From Desulfococcaceae bacterium HSG8 (GTDB lineage: Bacteria; Desulfobacterota; Desulfobacteria; Desulfobacterales; 4be13), in the NCBI GenBank assembly GCA_030378015.1, contig JAUCGG010000007.1:1-55310 (forward strand): a stretch of DNA of 55,310 nt, written 5' to 3'. A program made the translations under genes and the position numbers. Positions within the stretch are counted from its first letter, which is position 1; each line of letters begins with the position of its first letter. The notes beneath the pieces were generated by a model. It made no database searches and was not told the DNA's origin. It saw nothing but the letters and a program-made list of their open reading frames with translations. This document shows, one piece after another, positions 1-8,000 of the stretch.

Positions 1-122
1 AGGTGATTTCCAGAAAAGAATATACCAAGTACAGTTTGTAGTTCCGCCTTCAGGCGGCTTAACACCGCCTGAAGGCGGAACTGCAAACTTCGATCTGGTA
101 TGTTTTTTATTGGAAATCACCT
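1..122. repeat. Palindromic MITE-like element, copy 1
   Basis: Almost perfect inverted repeat. The outer ends read AGGTGATTTCCA and TGGAAATCACCTT, and the core is a GC-rich hairpin around CGCCTTCAGGCGG. A second copy lies at 50757-50877 in the opposite orientation. There is no coding capacity. Size and terminal inverted repeats fit a non-autonomous mobile element or a large REP-type hairpin. Confidence 0.75.
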
Positions 123-190
123 TACCAGCGGATATGCACGAATCATTTCTGTAATGAAATCCGTGTTCATCCGTGTTTATCCGTGTCCCA
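123..190. repeat. Dispersed repeat, CACGGAT family
   Basis: The strand carries ATCCGTGT-type words three times (ATCCGTGTTCATCCGTGTTT and onward). The same words recur at about 2024-2180 and 51096-51225, where both arms of the inverted repeat are present. Between 190 and 328 I see nothing else beyond AT-rich sequence. Confidence 0.5.
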
Positions 191-328
191 TTGAAAGTCG
201 GGTCACTTATTGTTTTGCAATTTGTTCGGATATCGGTTATCAGTCTGGCATATTTTTCATGCTGAATCCATACTTATTTTTTAATTCCGCTCGGCTCGGA
301 CTTCGGCGTGATCTCAACCAAACGATCC

Positions 329-405
329 CGCCGGATTTGGCAATCCGGCAGACTGACGATCATTTTTAGAGCGAGAATGCTTGGGATTTGCCGATCCCAA
401 GCGAG
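329..405. repeat. Dispersed double-hairpin repeat, GATTTGNCAATC family
   Basis: Two short palindromes lie side by side: CCGGATTTGGCAATCCGG and TGGGATTTGCCGATCCCA, the second followed by GCGAG. This matches the dispersed family seen at 2078-2112, 23857-24005, 36236-36846, 47365-47790 and 55222-55281. The copy ends 8 bases before the start codon of the next gene. Confidence 0.6.
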
Positions 406-412
406 TACGATC

Positions 413-1105
413 ATGGAAAATTCAGAATTTAAGACCCGGAAAATCAATGATATATTAGAAGATTTCATGGGTATCCCGGAAAGCAAACCAATGCATTCGA
501 ATCCGTTAAAAAGCCTTGTTCTGACAATTCTTTCCCAGAATACCAGCGATGTAAATTCTTTTAACGCATTCAGATCGTTAGAAAAAGCATACCGGGGCAC
601 AGATGGGGAAACAGACTGGCATAAGCTCGTTGAGGCTCCTGCATCAGAGTTGGCGGATGTCATCAGAAGCGGGGGACTGGCAAATCAGAAAAGCGAACGG
701 ATTCAGAATATCCTGCAATGGCTGAAAAGAGAGTACGGTGATTATAATGCTGATTTCATATGCAATATGGATCAGGATAAGGCAATAAAACTATTTACCG
801 GACATAAAGGAATCGGCGTTAAAACTGTCAGTGTTGTCCTGGCTTTTTCCTGCGGCACGGACATCTTCCCTGTTGACACCCATGTAAACAGAATCTGTCA
901 CAGGCTGGGACTGGTGAGCAGGAAATACAATGCGGAAAAAACATTCTGGGCAATGCAGGATCTGGTTCCTGAAGGGAAATCGTTTTCGCTGCATGTGAAT
1001 ATGATTCGCCTGGGAAGGCAGATCTGCCATTCAAGAAATCCGAAATGCAGGCAATGCCCCTTGGAAGACGAATGTGAATTTTTGCTTGCAGGATTCAGTC
1101 AGTAG
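413..1105 (+). CDS. Endonuclease III-like HhH-GPD DNA glycosylase/AP lyase with Fe-S cluster
   Basis: Base-excision repair enzyme of the HhH-GPD superfamily, expected to excise damaged pyrimidines and cleave the abasic site. About 230 residues, close to the usual endonuclease III length. The hairpin-helix motif GHKGIGVKT carries the catalytic Lys near residue 137. PVDTHVNR carries the catalytic Asp near residue 155, the same 18-residue spacing as Lys120/Asp138 of E. coli Nth. The C-terminus has the Cys-X6-Cys-X2-Cys-X5-Cys [4Fe-4S] pattern. The ATG at 413 is chosen because family homology begins there; upstream codons are made of repeat. No good Shine-Dalgarno is visible: a dispersed repeat ends 8 bases before the ATG. 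The stop codon lies at the edge of the simple repeat that follows. Family is certain; whether it is the housekeeping Nth or a paralogue is not. Confidence 0.9.
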   Translation: MENSEFKTRKINDILEDFMGIPESKPMHSNPLKSLVLTILSQNTSDVNSFNAFRSLEKAYRGTDGETDWHKLVEAPASELADVIRSGGLANQKSERIQNILQWLKREYGDYNADFICNMDQDKAIKLFTGHKGIGVKTVSVVLAFSCGTDIFPVDTHVNRICHRLGLVSRKYNAEKTFWAMQDLVPEGKSFSLHVNMIRLGRQICHSRNPKCRQCPLEDECEFLLAGFSQ

Positions 1106-1310
1106 TCGGCAGTCTTCAGTCTCCAGTTTTCAGTCTTCAGTCGGCAGTCTTCAGTCGGCAGTTTTCAGTCTTCAGTCTTCAGTCGGCAGTCTTCAGTCGG
1201 CAGTTTTCAGTCCCCATATAGTGTCAGTCGCCGACTGCGGACTGCCGACTGCCGACTGCGGACTGCGGACTGCCAACTGCCAACTGCCGAAAACTGCCGA
1301 CTGGACGAAA
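1088..1310. repeat. Low-complexity CAGTCTTCAGTCGGCAG array ending in its own complement
   Basis: About 130 bases of degenerate tandem words (CAGTCTTCAG, TCGGCAGT, TTTTCAG) are followed by about 80 bases of complementary words (GACTGCGGACTGCC, AACTGCCGA), so the whole region can fold on itself. It spans the gap between the glycosylase and the YceH-family gene and can be read open in one frame, but the composition is not protein-like. Confidence 0.7.
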
Positions 1311-1342
1311 ATCATCCCGAATGAAAAAATCAGGTGAATATC

Positions 1343-2005
1343 ATGGATGTTATTCTTAATTTTGTTGAAGCGCGCGTCTTAGGCTCGCTGATTGAAAAGG
1401 AACTCACCACCCCGGATTACTATCCCCTGACATTGAACGCCCTTACCAACGCCTGTAATCAGAAATCAAACCGTGATCCGGTAATGGGGCTTGATGAAAA
1501 AACAGTGGTACGGGCACTAGACACCCTGCGTGAAAAAAAGTTTGCGTGGCAGGTGAAGACTATCGGGAGCCGCGTCCCGAAATATGAACAGAGCATAAAA
1601 AACGCGGCCCCGTTTTCCCCGCAGGAAATCGGCATCCTGTGCGTTCTTTTGCTGCGAGGCCCTCAGACATTGGGAGAATTGCGGAGCCGTACTGCCCGAT
1701 TGTACAATTTCAGCGATTTATCCGAGGTGGAGGCAACTCTCCGGGAACTGGAGGATCGGAAGGAAGGCCCGTTTGTAGTGAAACTTCCGCGCCAGATCGG
1801 GCGTAAGGAGCGTCGTTATACACATCTGTTTTGCGGAGAAGTGACAGTTGACGATGAAGAGGAATCCCCGACAGAAGCAGCAAGGCTTGAGGTTCAGGCA
1901 GAAAATGAGAGAATTACGGAACTTGAGCAGGAAGTCACAGCCATCCGAGCAGAACTGGACGAATTGAAGAAGCAATTTGCCGAGTTTGCCAGGCAGTTCG
2001 AATAA
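1343..2005 (+). CDS. yceH: YceH family protein (DUF480)
   Basis: Recognised as the YceH/DUF480 family, a widespread conserved protein of about 215 residues built from tandem winged-helix-like folds and without an assigned biochemical role. Family signatures are LTxxEARVLGxLIEKE-like residues near the N-terminus (seen as EARVLGSLIEKE), YPLTLNALTNACNQKSNRDPV-like text at about residues 25-45, and LLLRGPQTLGELRSR in the second half. The C-terminal 40 residues are predicted coiled coil. ATG 1343 is chosen because AGGTGA lies 5-6 bases upstream; a GTG at 1334 is also possible. No operon partner is evident: repeats lie on both sides. Confidence 0.88.
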   Translation: MDVILNFVEARVLGSLIEKELTTPDYYPLTLNALTNACNQKSNRDPVMGLDEKTVVRALDTLREKKFAWQVKTIGSRVPKYEQSIKNAAPFSPQEIGILCVLLLRGPQTLGELRSRTARLYNFSDLSEVEATLRELEDRKEGPFVVKLPRQIGRKERRYTHLFCGEVTVDDEEESPTEAARLEVQAENERITELEQEVTAIRAELDELKKQFAEFARQFE

Positions 2006-2019
2006 AATGCCTGTTTTTT

Positions 2020-2400
2020 TAGGGGACACGGATGAACACGGATCTTTTTTCTGTAAGAAATAAAATACCCGTTGTTGCTCGCGGGGGATTGACAAATCCC
2101 CGCCGCGGGCTGACTGATTTTTCCGATCACAGGGCACGAACGGATCGTTTTTGAATGAAATCCGTGTTTATCCGTGTCCTCAGAAAAATACTCGGAACAG
2201 ATCATTTTTGTAATAAAATAAGGATGATTGGATAAGACCGGAGTTTTGCAGGCAGCTACGTCCCCAAACCGGAGTTTGGGAACGAGGTAATTCCTCCCCC
2301 CTTTTTTAAAAAGGGGGGCCGGGGGGGATTTCTGCCGTAACACCTTTTTTTAGCAACGTAAAATCCCCCCGGCCCCCTTTAAAAAAGGGGGGGACGAACT
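2020..2400. repeat. Mosaic of three dispersed repeat families in a 430-base gap
   Basis: From left to right: a CACGGAT-family arm at about 2024-2045; a double-hairpin copy (GCGGGGGATTGACAAATCC) at 2078-2112 inserted inside it; the opposite CACGGAT arm (ATCCGTGTTTATCCGTGTCC) at about 2158-2180; then an inverted repeat of C-rich and G-rich tracts (CCCCCTTTTTTAAAAAGGGG at about 2297 and its complement at about 2365-2393). The last family recurs at about 20716-20800 and 45365-45405. No gene seen. Confidence 0.65.
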
Positions 2401-2436
2401 TAAAAAGTGGTGTAGTAGTTACAAAAGAGGTAAAAA

Positions 2437-3687
2437 ATGCATCTGACAGATCAGGAAAAAGAAATCCTCGACGGAAAACACGGAGAAGCGGCGCGCATAT
2501 CGCTGTCAGTTCTTGTTGATCTGGGCGAATTGTTCCAGGCCGAAGCAATGACGGATATATCCCAGGTCCACATTGATACCACTATATATATGGTGGATGC
2601 CGGAGTAGAATTCGCCGAACACATGGCTGAACTGGGCGCCAGGTTCGCTGTTCCGGCATCGCTTAACCCCAGTGCCATTGATCTCCGCAGATGGCGGGAA
2701 TACAGGACTCCCCCAGATCTCTTGGAAAACAGCAGGCGACTGGAAGCAGCGTATCTGAAGATGGGGGCAACCCCCACATGGACATGCGCGCCCTACCAGC
2801 AGGGAATGATTCCCCGGTTCGGGGAAGATATCGCATGGGGAGAATCCAATGCCATTGCTTTTGCAAATTCGATCATCGGGGCGAGAACCAACCGCTGCGC
2901 AGACCTCATGGATATCTGCGCGGCCATCGTGGGAAAGGTTCCCCGTTTCGGCCTCCACCTGGAGGAGAACCGGAAAGCTGAAATGCTCATTCAACTGGAA
3001 GACATTACCCCGGAAATGCTTGCTGATAAAGCTGTTTACCCGTTGCTTGGTTTCCTGACGGGGGAGATGGCCGGAGACCGTATCGCGGCACTAAAAGGCA
3101 TTCCCCGGAATACAGATACAGATGCTCTCAAAGCCTTCAGCGCGGCAGCAGCCTCCTCGGGCGCGGTGGGGCTTTTTCATCTGATAGGAGTCACACCCGA
3201 AGCCCGGACACTGGAAATGTGTTTCCAAGGAGAAACACCGGGGGTTGTTCTGGAAATGACGCGGAAAGCAGTTCGCTATGCCCGGGAGCGGCTTTCAACA
3301 GCCCAAGGGGATGCTGCGGATGTTGTGGTACTCGGATGCCCGCATTTTTCATTTCCGGAACTCAGATATCTGGCCCGGCTCATGGAGGGAAAAAGTGTTC
3401 ACAGCAATGTCGTATTCTGGGCCTTCACCAGCCGCGCGGCCCTGGGATGGGCCAGGAACAGCGGCATCCTGAAAGCATTGGAAAATTCAGGTGTTATGCT
3501 GTTCACAGACGGGTGTCCCTTGCAATATCCCTCGGAAGCATGGAATTTTCATACAGCCATGACCGATTCCGCAAAATTTGCCAATTACTGCTATTCCCAG
3601 ACAGGGCTTGAAGTGACTCTGGGAAGCATTGAGGAATGTGCTGACACTGCTGTCCGGGGAAAAATCTGCCGGAGGGACTTATTGTGA
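2437..3687 (+). CDS. Aconitase X catalytic (large) subunit
   Basis: Large subunit of an aconitase X (AcnX, formerly DUF521) enzyme, a hydro-lyase of the aconitase superfamily. Characterised members dehydrate cis-3-hydroxy-L-proline (bacteria) or phosphomevalonate (archaea); the substrate here cannot be told from sequence alone. The 416 residues are full length. Family text is clear: HIDTTIYMVDAG near residue 45, TCAPYQQG near 113, GESNAIAFANS near 134, GARTNRCAD near 150, GCPHFSFPEL near 300 and DGCPLQYP near 357. Cysteines in the CAPY, GCPH and DGCP motifs are the likely Fe-S ligands. AGAGG precedes the ATG. The gene overlaps the small-subunit gene by 4 bases, so the two are translationally coupled. 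Confidence 0.92.
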   Translation: MHLTDQEKEILDGKHGEAARISLSVLVDLGELFQAEAMTDISQVHIDTTIYMVDAGVEFAEHMAELGARFAVPASLNPSAIDLRRWREYRTPPDLLENSRRLEAAYLKMGATPTWTCAPYQQGMIPRFGEDIAWGESNAIAFANSIIGARTNRCADLMDICAAIVGKVPRFGLHLEENRKAEMLIQLEDITPEMLADKAVYPLLGFLTGEMAGDRIAALKGIPRNTDTDALKAFSAAAASSGAVGLFHLIGVTPEARTLEMCFQGETPGVVLEMTRKAVRYARERLSTAQGDAADVVVLGCPHFSFPELRYLARLMEGKSVHSNVVFWAFTSRAALGWARNSGILKALENSGVMLFTDGCPLQYPSEAWNFHTAMTDSAKFANYCYSQTGLEVTLGSIEECADTAVRGKICRRDLL

Positions 3688-4142
3688 AAAAAACATTGAA
3701 AGGAAAATGTGTCGTACCCGGAAAATGCGAGGGAGAGGTTATCGTAACATCCCAGTCCGTAAGTTTCTGGGGCGGTGTTGACCCCGGAACCGGCCGGGTG
3801 AATGATCCCCGTCATGAACTTTTCGGGGAATCAATATCAGGCAAGGTGCTTGCATTTCCTTTTGGCAAAGGATCGAGTACAGGCTCCCTGATCATGCTGG
3901 AACTGGTCAGGACAGGCAGGGCCCCTGCAGGGATGGTTACCATAAGGATTGAACCCATCCTAGCCGCGGGTCCCATTGTAAGCAAATATTTTTACGGAAA
4001 GGAAGTTCCCATGATCACGCTGGGTGAGGATGAATTCTCCATGCTGAAAACCGGGCAGTATGCTGTTGTCAATGCCACAGAGGGGTGTGTGGTTATAAAT
4101 GGGACAAAAATACAAAAAAACGATTTACCCCGAAGGGGTTAG
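3684..4142 (+). CDS. Aconitase X swivel (small) subunit, repeat-extended C-terminus
   Basis: Small swivelling-domain subunit (DUF126) that closes over the large-subunit active site. Seen: GKCEGEVIVTSQSVSFWGGVD-like N-terminus, FPFGKGSSTGS near residue 54 and GRAPAGMVTIRIEPI near 75, all typical of the family. The GTG start overlaps the stop of the large subunit. About the last dozen residues (after VINGTKIQ) and the stop codon lie inside the first unit of the REP-like block at 4118, so the natural C-terminus has been replaced or slightly extended by repeat sequence. The two-gene arrangement is common in bacteria and archaea, whereas some bacteria fuse the two parts. Confidence 0.9.
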   Translation: MKKTLKGKCVVPGKCEGEVIVTSQSVSFWGGVDPGTGRVNDPRHELFGESISGKVLAFPFGKGSSTGSLIMLELVRTGRAPAGMVTIRIEPILAAGPIVSKYFYGKEVPMITLGEDEFSMLKTGQYAVVNATEGCVVINGTKIQKNDLPRRG

Positions 4143-5015
4143 ATAATACCCCGAAGGGGTTAGATAATCTAGCCCAGGGTAAGCTAAACGCCCCTAGGGA
4201 CGAAAAAAAACGATTTACCCTGAAAGGGTTAGATAATACCCCGAAGGGGTTAGATAATCTAGCCCAGGGTAAGCGAAGCGCCACCCTGGGACAAAATACA
4301 AAAAAAACGATTTACCCTGAAAGGGTTAGATAATACCCCGAAGGGGTTAGATAATCTAGCCCAGGGTAAGCGAAGCGCCACCCTGGGACAAAATACAAAA
4401 AAAACGATTTACCCTGAAGGGGTTACATAATACCCCGAAGGGGTTAGATAATCTAGCCCAGGGTAAGCGAATCGCCACCCTGGGAACAAAAACCCAAAAA
4501 CGATTTACCCTGAAGGGGTTACATAATACCCCGAAGGGGTTAGATAATCTAGCCCAGGGTAAGCGAAGCGCCACCCTGGGAACAAAAACCCAAAAACGAT
4601 TTACCCTGAAGGGGTTACATAATACCCCGAAGGGGTTAGATAATCTAGCCCAGGGTCAGCGAAGCGCCACCCTGGGAACAAAAACCCAAAAACGATTTAC
4701 CCTGAAGGGGTTAGATAATCTAGCCCATATAATGAAACATGGAAATTATCTATCCCCTTCAGGGAAAAAATGTTATTTCTGATTCATTCCCAGGGTGGCG
4801 CTACGCTGACCCTGGGCTAGATTATCTAACCCCTTCGGGGTATTAAAAAATGATATTTCGGATTCTTTCCCAGGGTGGCGCTACGCTGACCCTGGGCTAG
4901 ATTATCTAACCCCTTCGGGGTATTAAAAAATGATATTTCGGATTCTTTCCCAGGGTGGCGCTACGCTGACCCTGGGCTAGATTATCTGACTCCTTCGGGG
5001 TATTAAAAAAACTTA
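4118..5015. repeat. REP-like repeat block 1: seven forward units then three inverted
   Basis: Forward units, marked by CGATTTACCC at about 4121, 4211, 4308, 4405, 4501, 4597 and 4693, have a 90-97 base period. Each holds two palindromes: CCCCGAAGGGG, and CCCAGGGT paired with ACCCTGGG around GCGAAGCGC. At about 4730 a junction (CATATAATGAAACATGG) flips the orientation. Three inverted units of about 75 bases then run up to the next gene with a different spacer (ATGATATTTCGGATTC). Both strands can be read open through the units, but these frames are repeat products, not genes. Confidence 0.93.
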
Positions 5016-5031
5016 ACCGGGATTCCCAAAC

Positions 5032-8000
5032 ATGAACCATTTCCCCCTTCATTCCTTCCTGATTTTCTTAGAATCAGAAGGCTTGCGCCTGACCATACGG
5101 GACTATGACCGCATCGCCCTGGCCCTGGGAACCGGCGGCGAATGGACCATCACCCGCCTGCGCTGTGTCCTGACAGCTTTGCTTGCAAAAGATGAAGGTC
5201 AGCGCACGGATTTCCTGCGCTGTTTTGATGATTTTTTTGATGCGGACTTGAAACCCGCGGGCCTCCGGATTGATGTGCAAAAGGTGCTGGCAGAATTGCA
5301 GGGATTTGGGAAAAAGGATAAAAAACCTTTTCCTGCCCGGTTACGTCACGCGGGAAGCTCCGGCAGAACTGCCCGCCCTGTCGCGAAAAGACGGTTCCGG
5401 TCCTTTTTATTCTCCGGGGGAATCGCGCTTTTTGTGCTGATCTGCGGGCTGGCAGGTTATAAATTCATCCCGTATTTTTACACCGGCCCCGTTGCAACGA
5501 CCACCACGACGACCACCGTGCCTGAATCCCGGCCCGATGTATCCCCCGTACCTGAGCCGCGCATAAAAATTTATCCCGATGTCCCTGTTGTCACAAAGAT
5601 TGCCCGCAGTTCCATGTCCGGGGGTGACGGCTGGAAGGAATCTGCCCTGGTTTCGGCCCTGCTGTTCCTCCTCACCCTTTTTTACGGGATTCACCTGTGG
5701 CAGTCCCGGAAGGTTCCCAAGGACATCCCCCCGGAATGGGATAAAACAAAGCCCCGCTGTTTTCCCCTGGAGCGTATCGGCGGTGAGCTTTCTCCCCGTC
5801 TGGATGATGCCTCACTGGCCCATCTCGCGGATTCCATCGGGTATTTTAAAAGCGGACAGGCCAGCAGGGAACTTGATGTTCCTGCTTCCATAGAGGCCAC
5901 CGGGGATAACGCGGGAATCCCCGCGCTGGTTTTTTACAAACGCAGGAAGATCCGCAGCCTGATTATCCTGGAGGATATGTTCGCGGAAGCCCTGGCGTGG
6001 AATCCCATTGCCCGGGAACTGGCAGTAGGAATGTCGGGCCTGGGCGTTCCGCTGCTGTATGGAAAATTTCGCGGGTCCCCGGAACAGTTTTTTACAGAAG
6101 ACGGCAGAGCTTTTTATCTCGAGGACCTGGAAACAGATCGGAAGGGATACCTGCTCCTGATTTTCAGCGACGGCAAAGGGATTCGCGGGCACGGGGCCCG
6201 CTATGTGATGGAAGCGGTGGCCCGGTGGCCCATGACCGCATGGATGGAACTGCGGGCAAAGGAATCCTGGGATGAAAGCGCCGCGCTCCCCGCGCATTAC
6301 GGTATTCCCCTGTATCCTGCCACGGCAGACGGGCTGCTGTGCGCTTTCGGGAGGTTTATGACAGAGAGGGCTCCCCAGGAGGATTATTCGGAAGCAGCAG
6401 GAAACTGGCAGGGGATTCCGCCGCAGGGAAACAGGGATTTGTCCGAATACCTGGAAGCAATGCTGGGGGATGCCCTGCTGCTGGCCCAGGCATGTGCGAT
6501 GATACAGCCCGTCACCCTGGGAATGGCTGACGCTGTGAGGCGTGAATTTCATCCGGAACTTCCCTCGGAAAGAATCGGGCGTCTGACTGCTGTTCCGGGA
6601 ACCACGCGAAATGCCGCGGGGCTGCGGTTCTCCGATTCGGTGCTGGCAATATTGCGCCCGGGCTTTGTGATTCGCCGGGGTGAGGAGGAACAGGTCCGGG
6701 TTCTGAATTTTTTGTTGAAAAAACTGGATGACGCGGAACCCGCGGAAAAGGGCAGCCCGGCTCATCTTACCTGGAAATGGATGCGGGAGCGGGTACGCCT
6801 GGAACTGGAACCGGATGACGCGTTGAAATGCCTGTCTGAATTATCCCGGACCCCGTTGGAGGGAACCATTAAAGGAGATATGGAAAATGTGGTTTCTGAG
6901 ATTCCCCTGCGGGAAATGCCCGGGAGCAAAGACGGCAGGCAGCGCCTCGGGGCCATTGCCAGGAACAGCGGCATTTCCACGCTGGAGGTTTATCCGGTTG
7001 CACGGAGGTCATGGGCCGTCCTGGGGATGCTGGTTTTGTGCGTTTTTATATCCCTGTGGCGGTGCGGTTATGAATATCTGAATCGTCCCGGAGGACAGTT
7101 GGCATTTGCCAATGCTGGAAATACCGATGCCAGGGTTCGCCTGGATGTCCGGGACGGGGAAACATGGAAAACCGGTGTTTCCCAGGCCGTTTCTCCCGCT
7201 CTGAAACTGCCTTTGAAAACAGGGCGTGAATATCGTGTGACTTTGTTCGGGAGCGGATATTTTAGTGCAAAGCAGTCAGGGATTATTAAAAGGAATGAGG
7301 AAAGCCTGGAGGCATCATTAGGCAGTGCGGCTATCAAGGCAGAGAGAGTTTTTACCGAGCCTGTGACAGAGACGGAGTTCGTCTGGATACCCGGGGGATG
7401 CTTTGAGATGGGGCAGACTGAGGAAGAAAAGGCTGATATTATAAAAGAACGCGGAGAGGAAAAGTATAAATATTACGCTGATGAGCTTCCGAGGCATAAG
7501 GTTTGTCTGGATGGCTTTTGGATGGCAAAATACGAAGTGAGCAATGCCCGGTACAGGAAATTCAGACCTGATCACAACAGCGGGGAGTATAAGGGAAATT
7601 CTCTTAACGGGGATGATCAGCCGGCGGTCGAGGTGAGCTGGGAGGATGCAAACGCGTTTATTAAATGGCTCAACAGGGAAAACAGGGGAAACTATGAATT
7701 CCGCCTTCCCACGGAAGCTGAATGGGAGTATGCCTGCCGGGCAGGGACAACAACATCCCGCTTCTGGGGAGATAACCCGGATCAAGCGTGCAGGTATGCG
7801 AATGTGGCTGATCAGACAGCCAAACAGAAGTTTAACGACTGGACAATTCATAACTGTGATGATGGCTACGCGGTGACCGCGCCTGTGGGGAGTTTCGGAC
7901 CCAATGATTTCGGATTGCATGACATGCTCGGCAATATATGGGAGTGGTGTGAGGATATATATGCAGACGATGCCTATAGTAAGCAGCAGCGTAATAACCC

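Noticed and set aside
4085..4574. Open frames on both strands with NPFGVLSNPF or TPKGLDNLAQG text
   Set aside because: They are translations of the REP unit and end with it; no independent start, composition or homology.
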